From NCBI RefSeq assembly GCF_014656215.1, contig NZ_BNBZ01000009.1, positions 1 through 64,000 of the forward strand: a DNA stretch of 64,000 bases, in the 5' to 3' direction. The position numbers and the translations under genes were made by a program. Of the stretch, positions 34,672 through 43,746 are shown piece by piece (position 1 is the stretch's first letter; each line of letters opens with the position of its first letter). The notes under the pieces were generated by a model that ran no database searches, was not told the DNA's origin, and worked only from the letters and a program-made list of their open reading frames with translations. This DNA comes from Streptomyces zaomyceticus (lineage in GTDB: Bacteria > Actinomycetota > Actinomycetes > Streptomycetales > Streptomycetaceae).

Positions 34672-35994
34672 GTGGTCGACGTGACTCAGACACAGACCCC
34701 CGAGACGAGCCGCGCCCCCGAGTTCCACCTGGTCCAGGTCGTCCTCGGCGGGCTGCGGCAGGAACTCTTCCACGATGCGCTCGCCTACCGCCCGCTCCAG
34801 CCGGCCGAGGTGAACCCCAGGGTGGCCCGCTTCGTGCCCAAGGGGATACGCCCGCACCTCGGACTGTTCCCGCACACGGTCGTCGCCTTCCTGGCCCTGA
34901 TCGTCTTCGCCCTCGGGTACGAGGAGTTCGACACCGGGTTCGCCCCGCTCTCCCTGGCGGTGATCTGCGCGCCGCCCGCGATCGTGCTGCTCACCCTGGT
35001 GCGGCCGGTCCTCGCCTTCTGGGCCTCGCTCCTCAGCGCGCCCGTCATCGGCTACCTCACCGGCTACGACGCCGGCTGGCCCTGGTCGCACATCACGTTC
35101 TTCTCCCACCTCGTGGTCCTCGGCGTGGTCGCCGCCCGCTCCCGGCCCCGCGCCTCGGCGTGGATGTGGCTCGTGACGGCCGCCTTCTGCCTCTTCACCG
35201 AGATGTTCCTCGGAAGGGGATACACCTCCGACTCCGTCCCGCTGCTCTTCGTCGCCGCCCTCGTCCTGCTCGCCGTCACCGTCCTCCAGGTCCGCCGCCA
35301 GGCCGACCGCGAGGTCACCGCCCAGCTGACCGTGACCGAGCAGGAGCGCTCCAAGAGGACCCTCCTGGAGGAGCGGACCACCATCGCCCGCGAGCTCCAC
35401 GACGTCGTCGCCCACCACATGTCGGTGGTCGCGATCCAGGCGGAGGCCGCCCCCTACCGGGTCGAGAACCCGCCGCCGGAGCTGGAGCAGGCCTTCCTCA
35501 CCATCCGCGAGAACGCCGTCGCCGCGCTGACCGAACTGCGCCGGATCCTCGGCGTCGTCCGCGCCGAGGACTACGAGGCCCCCGACGCCCCGCAGCCGAC
35601 CCTCGGCGACCTGGACTCGCTCGTCCGCAACGTCCAGGAGGCCGGACTCGTCGTCGAGAAGACGGTCACCGGCGCCGTGCGCGAGCTGCCGCAGGGCGTG
35701 GAGCTCTCCGCGTACCGGATCGTCCAGGAGGCCCTGTCCAACGTGCTGCGGCACGCGCCGGGCGCGGCCGCGAAGGTCGAGGTCAGCTATGTCCTCGGCG
35801 GCCTCGGCCTCCGGATCGCCAACGGTCCCGCCCGGGGACTCGTGAAGCCCTCGCCGGGCGCCGGTCACGGCATCACCGGCATGCGGGAACGTGTGACGAT
35901 GCTCGGCGGGGAGATGACGGCCGAGGCGACCGAGGACGGTGGCTACGAGGTGGCGGCCTTCGTCCCCGTGAGCCGTGAGGAGGCCGACCAGTGA
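34672..35994 (+). CDS. NarL-type sensor histidine kinase
   Basis: A 440-residue kinase. Hydrophobic helices between about residues 60 and 210 form a membrane sensor; a coiled linker leads to the HisKA_3 phosphoacceptor in ARELHDVVAHHMSVVAIQ, and the HATPase domain has ELSAYRIVQEALSNVLRHA and GHGITGMRERV. It should autophosphorylate at the His of ELHDVVAHH and pass phosphate to the response regulator encoded 4 bp overlapping downstream. Start given as GTG 34672; GTG 34681 is also possible. Confidence 0.92.
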   Translation: MVDVTQTQTPETSRAPEFHLVQVVLGGLRQELFHDALAYRPLQPAEVNPRVARFVPKGIRPHLGLFPHTVVAFLALIVFALGYEEFDTGFAPLSLAVICAPPAIVLLTLVRPVLAFWASLLSAPVIGYLTGYDAGWPWSHITFFSHLVVLGVVAARSRPRASAWMWLVTAAFCLFTEMFLGRGYTSDSVPLLFVAALVLLAVTVLQVRRQADREVTAQLTVTEQERSKRTLLEERTTIARELHDVVAHHMSVVAIQAEAAPYRVENPPPELEQAFLTIRENAVAALTELRRILGVVRAEDYEAPDAPQPTLGDLDSLVRNVQEAGLVVEKTVTGAVRELPQGVELSAYRIVQEALSNVLRHAPGAAAKVEVSYVLGGLGLRIANGPARGLVKPSPGAGHGITGMRERVTMLGGEMTAEATEDGGYEVAAFVPVSREEADQ

Positions 35995-36653
35995 TCCGCG
36001 TACTGATCGTCGACGACCAGATCATGGTCCGTGAGGGATTCTCGGTGCTGCTCGGCGCGATGCCGGACATCGAGGTCGTCGGGGAGGCGGTCAACGGCCG
36101 GGAGGCGGTCGCCCAGGTCGCCGCCCTCCACCCCGACGTGGTCCTCATGGACATCCGGATGCCCGAACTGAACGGCATCGACGCGACCCGGGAGATCGTC
36201 ACCGCCGACGCGGACGCGAAGGTCCTCGTCCTGACCACCTTCGACCTCGACGAGTACGTCTACCAGGCGCTGCGCGCCGGCGCCTCCGGCTTCCTGCTCA
36301 AGGACGCCTCGGCCCGGCAGCTCGCGGACGGGGTACGGATCGTCGCCGCCGGCGAGGCGCTGCTCGCGCCGACCGTCACCAGGCGGCTGATCACCGAGTT
36401 CGCGAAGGCGCCGGGAAGCTCCCCGCGCCCGCCGGCGATGGCGCAGATCGGAGAGCTGACGGAGCGGGAGACGGAGGTTCTGGTGCTCATCGCGCAGGGC
36501 CTCTCCAACTCCGAGATCGCCGACCATCTCGTCGTCGCCGAGTCGACGATCAAGACGCATGTGAGCCGGATCCTGGTGAAGCTGGCCCTGCGGGACCGGA
36601 CGCAGGCGGCGGTGTTCGCGTACGAGGCGGGTCTGGTGCGCGTCGGCGGCTAG
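35991..36653 (+). CDS. NarL/FixJ-family response regulator
   Basis: A 220-residue regulator. The receiver has acidic pair DD near residues 8-9, phosphoacceptor Asp in VVLMDIRMP (about residue 53) and Lys in FLLKDAS. The LuxR-type HTH (TERETEVLVLIAQGLSNSEIA, then TIKTHVSRI) is at the C-terminus. It is the partner of the upstream kinase; GTG overlaps the kinase TGA (GTGA). The stimulus is not evident. Confidence 0.95.
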   Translation: MIRVLIVDDQIMVREGFSVLLGAMPDIEVVGEAVNGREAVAQVAALHPDVVLMDIRMPELNGIDATREIVTADADAKVLVLTTFDLDEYVYQALRAGASGFLLKDASARQLADGVRIVAAGEALLAPTVTRRLITEFAKAPGSSPRPPAMAQIGELTERETEVLVLIAQGLSNSEIADHLVVAESTIKTHVSRILVKLALRDRTQAAVFAYEAGLVRVGG

Positions 36654-36765
36654 GGGGTGTCGGGACTTTCCGGGCACCCCCCGGGCCGTCTCTTCCGGGT
36701 CCTGCCCGGCCCGCGCCGCCCGGCGCCCCCTGGAGCCGGTCCCGGTGCGCGGGTAGCGTCCGGTC

Positions 36766-37962
36766 ATGGACGCTGCTGACACCGTGTACGACCCCTGGTC
36801 CCCCGGGTTCGTCGCCGATCCCTACCCCGCCTACGCGGAGCTGCGGGCGGCGGGCCGTGCCCACTGGCACGCTCCGACCCGCCAGTGGCTGATCCCGCAC
36901 CACGAGGACGTGTCGGCGCTCCTCAGGGACCGGCGGCTCGGGCGGACGTACACCCACCGCTTCACCCACGAGGAGTTCGGGCAGGAGGCGCCGGACGCCG
37001 CGTACGAGCCCTTCCACACGCTCAACGACCACGGGCTGCTCGATCTGGAGGCCGCCGACCACGGCCGGATCCGGCGGCTGGTGTCGAAGGCGTTCACGCC
37101 GAGGACGGTGGAGAACCTGGCGCCGACGGTACGGCGGCTCGCCGCCGATCTGGTCGGCGGTCTGGTCGCGGCCGGCGGCGGCGATCTCCAGGCCTCGGTC
37201 GCGGAGCCGCTGCCGGTCGCGGTGATCGCCGAGATGCTGGGAATCCCGGACGACGAGGAGGAGCGGGGACGGCTGCGTCCCTGGTCGGCGGCGATCTGCG
37301 GGATGTTCGAGCTGAACCCCTCGAAGGAGACGGCCCGGGCGGCGGTCGAGGCCTCGGTCGAGTTCTCGGACTATCTGCGGGAGCTGATCGCGCGGCGGCG
37401 GCGGGAACCCGGCGACGATCTGATCTCGTCCCTGATCGCGGTGGAGGAGCTGACCGAGCAGGAGATGGTCTCCACCTGTGTCCTGCTCCTGAACGCGGGC
37501 CACGAGGCCACCGTCAACACCACGGTCAACGGCTGGTGGACACTGCTCCGGGAGGGCGTCCGTCCGGATCCCGAAAAGTTGTCCACAGCTGTGGAAGAAC
37601 TTCTGCGGTACGACACCCCGCTCCAGATGTTCGAGCGCTGGGTCCTCGACGACATCGAGATCGGCGGCCGGACCATCCCCCGCGGTTCCGAGGTCGCCCT
37701 GCTCTTCGGCTCCGCCAACCGCGACCCGGCCCGCTTCGGCCCGACCGCCGACACCCTCGACCTCACCCGCGCGGACAACCCGCACATCACCTTCGGCGCG
37801 GGCATCCACTACTGCCTCGGCGCCCCGCTCGCCCGGCTCGAACTGACGGCGGTCTTCGGCGAGCTGCTGCGCCGGGCCCCGGGCCTGCGGCTCGTGGCGG
37901 AGCCGGTACGGAAGCCGGGGTACGTGATCCGGGGGTTCGAGGAGCTGCTCGTGGAGGTGTGA
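36766..37962 (+). CDS. cytochrome P450
   Basis: A 398-residue bacterial class P450. It has the K-helix ExxR in VEELLRYDTPLQ and the haem loop FGAGIHYCLGAPLAR with the thiolate Cys. The I-helix reads LLNAGHEATVN: the Thr that normally follows the acidic residue is Ala, as in erythromycin P450eryF. Related by eye to the CYP105/107 region; substrate unknown. No ferredoxin gene adjoins it, so redox partners must come from elsewhere. A DnaA-box-like palindrome lies inside the gene at 37579. Confidence 0.92.
   Translation: MDAADTVYDPWSPGFVADPYPAYAELRAAGRAHWHAPTRQWLIPHHEDVSALLRDRRLGRTYTHRFTHEEFGQEAPDAAYEPFHTLNDHGLLDLEAADHGRIRRLVSKAFTPRTVENLAPTVRRLAADLVGGLVAAGGGDLQASVAEPLPVAVIAEMLGIPDDEEERGRLRPWSAAICGMFELNPSKETARAAVEASVEFSDYLRELIARRRREPGDDLISSLIAVEELTEQEMVSTCVLLLNAGHEATVNTTVNGWWTLLREGVRPDPEKLSTAVEELLRYDTPLQMFERWVLDDIEIGGRTIPRGSEVALLFGSANRDPARFGPTADTLDLTRADNPHITFGAGIHYCLGAPLARLELTAVFGELLRRAPGLRLVAEPVRKPGYVIRGFEELLVEV
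37579..37595. other. DnaA-box-like sequence within a palindrome, inside the P450 gene
   Basis: TTGTCCACA (37579-37587) is the preferred Streptomyces DnaA box; it overlaps the palindrome TCCACAGCTGTGGA (37582-37595). It is a single site in coding DNA. Confidence 0.4.
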
Positions 37963-38018
37963 GCCCCGGCGGGCGCCGGGACCCGCCCGGCCCCGGGGTG
38001 CGAGCCCCGCCGGGCGGC

Positions 38019-39425
38019 CTACAGGGCGGCCCGGGGAGCCGCGTCCTCCTCCGAAGGCGCCGGAGGGCTCATGGGCGGGGCGAGCCGGGCGAGGAGCGCG
38101 GCGCCCTCCGCCCCGCCCGCCGGCCGGTACGGCCCCGCGGGCCACAGCGCCCGGCCCTCGAACCGGGCGACGACGACCGGCAGGCCGTCGGCGGAGAAGT
38201 CGCGCCAGCCGCGCAGCTCGACGGTGCCGGCGGGATCCGACGGCAGCCCGAGCCACGGGTGCTTGGCGGTGCCGGGCGCCACCAGCGGGAGGAGCCCCTC
38301 GGGCAGGTCGTGCGGTCCGCCGTGGGCGGCGAAGACGACCAGGACGGGAATCCCGTCCCGCGGGTCGTGGAGCAGGACGTACCGGCGCGGGACCGGTACG
38401 GGGGAGCGCGCCGCCCGGGCCATCAGCCGGACCGCGGGAATCCCGTTGGTCAGCAGCCGGTGGCCGGAGTACGCGAGGGCCGCGAGCGCCACCATCGCCA
38501 CGAGGAACAGCTTCATCAGGCCGCCCCCCTCCGGCCGGAGGGCCGCCGCCACGGCCGTCGCCGCGCAGAAGGCCAGCGCCACCAGCACGCGGCCGGCACC
38601 GGCCGCCTGCCGCAGGCTGCGGACGCGCCACCACGCCACCTCGCGGGCGTCCGCCTCGGGGCGCCGGGTCCTGGTCCGGGGCCGTGCCACGGCCTGCCGC
38701 CCGGCGTGGGCGGCGAGCCGCGCGTACGTCGGCGCGCCGGACGGGTCGGACTCGGGCGGCTTGACCAGGCTCACGCGGGGGGCCGGAACGGTGGCCGTGA
38801 CCGGACCTGGGACCGGACCCGTGACCGGACCCGGGACGGGCGGCACCAGGTCCGGCGTCTGCGGCTGGACGGGAGCCGCCCGGCCGAGGAGACCCGTCCG
38901 CGCGGCCTGCTCCACGATCCGCCGGCGCGCCCGCCGGTGCTTCACCGGCCTGGTCCAGAGCAGCGCCCCGCCGCCGGGCGGCGCGAGCACCCCGCCCCTG
39001 GTCGGGTCCCCGCACCACCACATCACCCCGTCGGGGCCCGGCCGCAGCGGCTCGTACCGCTGCCGCATGGCGACCACCTCCAGCGGCCACAGCCCGTCCC
39101 CGGCCGGGGACCGCAGCACGACGGCCTCGGTGGTCCGCATGCTCCGCACGGCCACCGCGGCATGTGCCGACCAGGCCGCGGAGCCGAGCACGCGTCTCAT
39201 CCGGCGCGCCAGGAACCAGGAACCGGCCCCGGCGCCGAGGACGAGCACGCCCAGGGCGACGAGCGCGCCGATCAGGTCGCCCGCCCACGGCTCACCGGGC
39301 GCCACGAGCGCGACCCCCGCGGCGGGGACGAACAGGACGCATCCGCCCGTCACCACCGCGCCCGCTCTTCGCCCGTACCGGTCCAGCGCCCGTGCCGTCT
39401 CCGGCAGATCCAACGCCCGCGCCAT
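38019..39425 (-). CDS. hypothetical multi-pass membrane protein
   Basis: A 468-residue protein with about four hydrophobic segments: two near residues 20-75 (AVVTGGCVLFVPAAGVALV, LIGALVALGVLVLGAG) and two near 275-330. A Pro/Gly-rich linker (PVPGPVTGPVPGPVT, encoded by a ~24-bp DNA repeat) lies between them, and the rest reads as soluble domains, with YVLLHDPRDGIPVLVVF and VELRGWRDFSADGLPVVVARFEGRALWP. No family recognised. The start at 39425 has GGGGGA upstream. Similar long hypothetical membrane proteins are common in Streptomyces. Confidence 0.68.
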   Translation of the reverse strand: MARALDLPETARALDRYGRRAGAVVTGGCVLFVPAAGVALVAPGEPWAGDLIGALVALGVLVLGAGAGSWFLARRMRRVLGSAAWSAHAAVAVRSMRTTEAVVLRSPAGDGLWPLEVVAMRQRYEPLRPGPDGVMWWCGDPTRGGVLAPPGGGALLWTRPVKHRRARRRIVEQAARTGLLGRAAPVQPQTPDLVPPVPGPVTGPVPGPVTATVPAPRVSLVKPPESDPSGAPTYARLAAHAGRQAVARPRTRTRRPEADAREVAWWRVRSLRQAAGAGRVLVALAFCAATAVAAALRPEGGGLMKLFLVAMVALAALAYSGHRLLTNGIPAVRLMARAARSPVPVPRRYVLLHDPRDGIPVLVVFAAHGGPHDLPEGLLPLVAPGTAKHPWLGLPSDPAGTVELRGWRDFSADGLPVVVARFEGRALWPAGPYRPAGGAEGAALLARLAPPMSPPAPSEEDAAPRAAL

Positions 39426-39579
39426 CCCGCATCCCCCGTCACGCATGCCGTCCACGCCACGCGTGACGTTAGACGGCGGCCGTACCCCGGCACCAGTCCG
39501 GACGGCCCCGGCTCGGCTCGACGGCCCGGCTCGACGGGGCTCGGCTCGGCCGGGCGAAACGATCAGTCGCGGGTCGGGG

Positions 39580-40377
39580 TCAGTCCCTGGGAAGCGTGAG
39601 GCCCCACGCCTCTCCCAGGACCGTCCAGGTCCGGCGGCGGACCGGCCCCGTGACACGGCCGTCCGCGCGGTAGCGGAAGTCCGGGCCGGAGACCGTGAGG
39701 ACCCGGGCGGTCGCCTGCCGGGGCGGGGCGGCGGCGGGGTGGACGGTCACCTCCGCCGCACCGCCCGCCGAGCGGACCGTCAGGCTCTCCACCGGGGTGT
39801 CGACATCCGTGAGGAGCACCCCGTCCACCTCCACCCGCAGCCGGTGGGTGCGGACCGCGAGGGCCGTCGGGGCGGGCCGGACCAGGGTGCGCACCAGGGA
39901 GCGGCAGGTGCCCCAGACGGTCGGTGCCGCCGAGCTCAGGTCGGGTACGGCCGGCACCAGGAGCTCGTCGAGGACGACACCGTCGCTGTCGTCGACCAGC
40001 AGGTCCAGGCGCCGCACCCGCCCGTCGAGGACCGCCCGCGCGGCGGCCGGCGTGGAGCGCGGCACGCCGAGCGCGTGGGCGATTTCCAGGGAGTCCGGAG
40101 CGCCGATCGGGACGAGGGAGAGGGCCCCCGTGGCGAGCTCCCGCTCGCGGTGCAGCAGGGCCACCGCGCGCAGCAGCGTGCGGTCGTCCCCGAGCACCAC
40201 GGGGCGCCGGGAGCCGCGCCGGGCCAGGGCCCGGCAGAATTCCTCGGGGCTGTCCGGCAGGCAGATCTTCGCTTCCGCGCCCGCGGACAACACATCTTTC
40301 GCGATCCGCACGGACTCGCCGTCACTTCGGCGGGCGACCGGGTCGATGACCACCAGCAGCTGGTCGTGAGCCGACAC
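39580..40377 (-). CDS. diacylglycerol-kinase-like protein with a degenerate nucleotide motif
   Basis: A 265-residue protein. The N-terminus (LLVVIDPVARRSDGESVR) and VVLGDDRTLLRAVALL followed by LVPIGAPDSLEIAHALGVP follow the diacylglycerol/sphingosine kinase catalytic fold, where the GGDGT loop and a later GTxND-like segment bind ATP. Here GGDGT reads GDDRT, and the second motif is also altered, so kinase activity is doubtful. GTG at 40377 with GGAAGGA upstream is the start; upstream in-frame ATG is rejected. It is divergent from purA. Confidence 0.68.
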   Translation of the reverse strand: MSAHDQLLVVIDPVARRSDGESVRIAKDVLSAGAEAKICLPDSPEEFCRALARRGSRRPVVLGDDRTLLRAVALLHRERELATGALSLVPIGAPDSLEIAHALGVPRSTPAAARAVLDGRVRRLDLLVDDSDGVVLDELLVPAVPDLSSAAPTVWGTCRSLVRTLVRPAPTALAVRTHRLRVEVDGVLLTDVDTPVESLTVRSAGGAAEVTVHPAAAPPRQATARVLTVSGPDFRYRADGRVTGPVRRRTWTVLGEAWGLTLPRD

Positions 40378-40411
40378 CTCGGTCCTTCCTCGGGTAGCAT
40401 CTTTGTGCAAG

Positions 40412-40439
40412 AGCCCCTTGCGCTATTGCGCCAGGGGCT
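40412..40439 (+). other. hairpin in the purA leader
   Basis: AGCCCCTTGCGC and AGCCCCTGGCGC (as complement) form a 12-pair stem with one wobble and a TATT loop. It sits between the divergent starts at 40377 and 40520; TAGCAT at about 40395 looks like a -10 box firing toward purA, which would place this hairpin at the extreme 5' end of the mRNA. Confidence 0.5.
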
Positions 40440-40519
40440 TCGTCTATTCCGGGGCACACCGGTGAGGCGGCCTCGGCCCCTGACCTTGGACATGCCCCAC
40501 CCGGAAGGGGTGTACGCCT

Positions 40520-41803
40520 GTGCCCGCACTTGTGCTGCTCGGTGCTCAGTGGGGTGACGAGGGCAAGGGAAAGGCCACCGATCTCCTCGGTGGATCCGTT
40601 GATTATGTAGTGCGCTACCAGGGCGGCAACAACGCCGGCCACACCGTCGTCGTCGGCGACCAGAAGTACGCGCTGCATCTTCTCCCTTCCGGAATCCTCT
40701 CGCCGGGGTGTACCCCGGTGATCGGAAACGGTGTCGTCGTCGACCCGGCGGTCCTGCTCTCCGAGCTGAGTGGACTGAACGAGCGTGGCGTCGACACGTC
40801 CAAGCTCCTGATCAGCGGTAACGCTCACCTGATCACCCCGTACAACGTCACCCTCGACAAGGTGACGGAACGGTTCCTCGGCAAGCGCAAGATCGGCACC
40901 ACGGGTCGCGGCATCGGCCCGACCTACGCCGACAAGATCAACCGCGTCGGCATCCGGGTCCAGGACCTGTACGACGAGTCGATCCTCATCCAGAAGGTCG
41001 AGGCGGCGCTGGAGGGCAAGAACCAGCTGCTCGCCAAGCTCTACAACCGTCGTGCGATCGACGCCGCGCAGATCGTCGAGGAGATGCTCCAGTACGCGGA
41101 GCAGATCAAGCCCTTCGTCGCGGACACCACCCTGATCCTCAACAACGCGCTCGACGAGGACAAGGTCGTCCTGTTCGAGGGCGGCCAGGGCACCCTCCTG
41201 GACGTCGACCACGGCACGTACCCCTTCGTCACCTCCTCGAACCCGACCGCGGGCGGCGCCTGCACCGGCGCCGGCGTGGGCCCGACGAAGATCAGCCGGG
41301 TCATCGGCATCCTCAAGGCGTACACGACCCGTGTCGGCGCCGGCCCGTTCCCGACGGAGCTCTTCGACGCGGACGGCGAGGCGCTGCGCCGCATCGGCGG
41401 CGAGCGCGGTGTCACCACCGGCCGTGACCGCCGCTGCGGCTGGTTCGACGCGGTCATCGCGCGGTACGCGACCCGGGTCAACGGCCTGACGGACTTCTTC
41501 CTCACCAAGCTCGACGTGCTGACGGGCTGGGAGCAGATCCCGGTCTGCGTCGCGTACGAGATCGACGGCAAGCGCGTCGAGGAGCTGCCCTACTCGCAGA
41601 CCGACTTCCACCACGCGAAGCCGATCTACGAGATGCTGCCGGGCTGGTCCGAGGACATCACCAAGGCCAAGACCTTCGCCGACCTGCCGAAGAACGCGCA
41701 GGCGTACGTGAAGGCCCTGGAGGAGATGTCGGGCGCCCCGATCTCCGCGATCGGCGTCGGCCCCGGCCGCACCGAGACGATCGAGATCAACTCGTTCCTG
41801 TAG
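40520..41803 (+). CDS. purA: adenylosuccinate synthetase
   Basis: A 427-residue GTP-dependent ligase: [18 protein letters not shown] (P-loop-like N-terminus), [30 protein letters not shown] and [24 protein letters not shown] are diagnostic. It joins IMP and aspartate in AMP synthesis. It starts at GTG 40520 with GGAAGGGG about 8 nt upstream. It is monocistronic, closed by the strong hairpin at 41842. Confidence 0.98.
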   Translation: MPALVLLGAQWGDEGKGKATDLLGGSVDYVVRYQGGNNAGHTVVVGDQKYALHLLPSGILSPGCTPVIGNGVVVDPAVLLSELSGLNERGVDTSKLLISGNAHLITPYNVTLDKVTERFLGKRKIGTTGRGIGPTYADKINRVGIRVQDLYDESILIQKVEAALEGKNQLLAKLYNRRAIDAAQIVEEMLQYAEQIKPFVADTTLILNNALDEDKVVLFEGGQGTLLDVDHGTYPFVTSSNPTAGGACTGAGVGPTKISRVIGILKAYTTRVGAGPFPTELFDADGEALRRIGGERGVTTGRDRRCGWFDAVIARYATRVNGLTDFFLTKLDVLTGWEQIPVCVAYEIDGKRVEELPYSQTDFHHAKPIYEMLPGWSEDITKAKTFADLPKNAQAYVKALEEMSGAPISAIGVGPGRTETIEINSFL

Positions 41804-41832
41804 GACCTGTAGGACCTGCAAGGCCTGTGGGT
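41797..41832 (+). repeat. 9-bp tandem repeats overlapping the purA stop
   Basis: CCTGTAGGA twice (41797-41814), then CCTGCAAGG and CCTGTGGGT. The first copy includes the purA stop codon. Confidence 0.6.
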
Positions 41833-41841
41833 CCTCGCAGC

Positions 41842-41893
41842 ACGACACCCGCCGCCCACGCCTGTTCCACCAGGCGCGGGCGGCGGGTGTCGT
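41842..41893. terminator. bidirectional terminator between purA and the SDR gene
   Basis: A 23-bp stem with one mismatch and a 6-nt TTCCAC loop. Located between the convergent stops at 41803 and 41912. Confidence 0.88.
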
Positions 41894-41911
41894 CGTACCC
41901 CCGCGGTGCGC

Positions 41912-42742
41912 TCACCCGTCCAGCTTCGTGTCCCGGCCGGTCTTCTCCCAGGTCGTCACATCCGACCTGACCTGGTCCAGATGGCCCAGGATCGTGTCGA
42001 TCGAGTCGTCGCCGAGGGCGAGCCGCAGAGGGGTCTCCTTCGCGTCCAGTGCCGCGAGGACCGCCGCCGCGGCCTTCGCCGGGTCGCCCGCCTGCGTTCC
42101 GCCGCCCGTCTCCACGAACGTGCGGGTCGCCCCCACCGTGTCCGCGTAGTCCGCGATGCCGTCGCCGCTCAGGCTGTGGTTGCCGAAGAGGCTCGTACGG
42201 AAGGCGCCCTGCTCCACGATCAGGACGTCGATGCCCAGCGGGCGCACCTCCGCGGCGAGCGCCTCCGACATGCCCTCCAGGGCGAACTTGGTGGCGCTGT
42301 ACGCCCCGAAGCCCGCCATCGACATCTGGCCGCCGACACTGCTGAGCTGCACGATCGCCCCCGAGCGGCGGGCCCGCATATGGGGCAGGACGGCGCGGGT
42401 GAGAGCGGCGGGGCCGAAGACGTGGACGTCGAAGAGGGAGCGCAGCTCGGCGTCGCCGGTCTCCTCGACCGAACCGACGTGGGTGCGGCCCGCGTTGTTG
42501 ACGAGGACGTCGATGCGGCCGTGGCGCTCGGCGACCTCCGCGACGACCCGGTCGACCGCCGCCGTGTCGGTGACGTCCAGGGCGACCGGGTCCACCTGGT
42601 CGGGATGCGCGGCGACCAGGTCCTCCAGGGTCTCCGTGCGGCGGGCCGCGGCGACCACGACATCTCCGGCGGCGACCGCCGCCTCGGTGAACGCCCGCCC
42701 GAAACCGCTGTTGGCGCCCGTGACCAGCCAGACCCTGCTCAT
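41912..42742 (-). CDS. short-chain dehydrogenase/reductase
   Basis: A 276-residue classical SDR: TGANSGFGRA cofactor loop, NNAGRTHVGSVEE, catalytic Ser in IVQLSSVGG, and YSATK with catalytic Tyr and Lys. It is an NAD(P)(H)-linked oxidoreductase with unknown substrate. The ATG at 42742 (MSRVWLVTG) has GAGGGAG 8 nt upstream. It is divergent from a LysR regulator, which is therefore its likely controller. Confidence 0.92.
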   Translation of the reverse strand: MSRVWLVTGANSGFGRAFTEAAVAAGDVVVAAARRTETLEDLVAAHPDQVDPVALDVTDTAAVDRVVAEVAERHGRIDVLVNNAGRTHVGSVEETGDAELRSLFDVHVFGPAALTRAVLPHMRARRSGAIVQLSSVGGQMSMAGFGAYSATKFALEGMSEALAAEVRPLGIDVLIVEQGAFRTSLFGNHSLSGDGIADYADTVGATRTFVETGGGTQAGDPAKAAAAVLAALDAKETPLRLALGDDSIDTILGHLDQVRSDVTTWEKTGRDTKLDG

Positions 42743-42831
42743 GTCCGTACTCCCTCGTCGTCTGCTTCCCGGTGACACAACAAGCCTGTGCCACAGGGGC
42801 GTTGGTCGTCCAAGAGCTGTCGTGATAACCC

Positions 42832-43746
42832 ATGGGCATGACGATCACCGACGTGCACGTGCGGGAGCTGCGCTACTTCCTCGCGGTCGCGGAAGAGCTC
42901 CACTTCACCCGGGCCGCCGAGCGGCTGTACGTCTCGCAGCCCGCGCTCAGCAAACAGATACGAGCCCTGGAGCGACAGCTCGGCGCCCCGCTCTTCGACC
43001 GCGACCGGCGGGGCGTCGCCCTCACCTCCGTCGGTACGGCCCTGCTGCCGCACGCCCGCGCCGTACTCGCCGCCTGGGAGACCGGGCGCGAGGCCGTACG
43101 GCGAGCCCGGGAGGCCGCGGACCACACCCTCGTCGTCGGGATGAGCACCAGCCCCGGGCGCGGCGGACTGCTGCCCGCGATCCGCTCCCGCTTCACCGGG
43201 GCCCACCCGGAGGCCGCGCTCAGGCTGCGCCAGGTGGGGTGGGAGGACCCGACGGCGGGACTCGCCGACGGTGCCAGCGACGTGGCGTTCGTCTGGCTGC
43301 CGCTGGCCGGTGCGGAACGCTTCCGCTGGGTCGTGGTGGCCGCCGAACCCCGGCTCGTCGCCCTCCCGGAGAACCATCCGCTGGCCGCCCGCGAGCGCCT
43401 GGACTTCGCGGACCTCCTCGACGAACCCTTCCTCGCCCTGCCGGACACCGGCCCCGAACTGCGCGACCACTGGCTGGCGCTGGACTCCCGGAACGGCCGC
43501 CCGCCGGTCGTCGGCGGGGAGATCGCCAGTGCCGACGAGACGTACGAGGCGCTCGTCGGCGGCCTCGGCATCTGCCTGGTCGCGGCCGGCAACGCCCCGC
43601 TCCTCGCCCGGGACGGCGTCGTCGTCCGCCCCGTCGACGGCGTCGCCCCCAGCCACTTCGTCCTCGCCTGGCGCGCCGACGACACCCGCCCCCTGGTCCA
43701 CGCCTACGCCCGGGCGGCGGCCGGGGCCACCCCTCAGGACCGGTAG
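42832..43746 (+). CDS. LysR-family transcriptional regulator
   Basis: A 304-residue LTTR. The N-terminal HTH reads LRYFLAVAEELHFTRAAERLY and VSQPALSKQIRALERQLG; the rest is the two-lobed effector domain. Typical of regulators that control a divergent oxidoreductase, here the SDR gene 90 bp away. ATG 42838 is an alternative start. The 3' end overlaps the convergent kinase gene by 13 bp. Confidence 0.94.
   Translation: MGMTITDVHVRELRYFLAVAEELHFTRAAERLYVSQPALSKQIRALERQLGAPLFDRDRRGVALTSVGTALLPHARAVLAAWETGREAVRRAREAADHTLVVGMSTSPGRGGLLPAIRSRFTGAHPEAALRLRQVGWEDPTAGLADGASDVAFVWLPLAGAERFRWVVVAAEPRLVALPENHPLAARERLDFADLLDEPFLALPDTGPELRDHWLALDSRNGRPPVVGGEIASADETYEALVGGLGICLVAAGNAPLLARDGVVVRPVDGVAPSHFVLAWRADDTRPLVHAYARAAAGATPQDR

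Noticed and set aside
37579..37595. A replication origin at the DnaA-box-like site
   Set aside because: Only one box, within a coding gene; oriC in Streptomyces has many clustered boxes beside dnaA/dnaN.
36885..40557. Long plus-strand open frames over the P450 and the minus-strand hypothetical genes
   Set aside because: No recognisable motif; the other frame or strand gives coherent P450, membrane and DAGK-like proteins with good ribosome binding sites.
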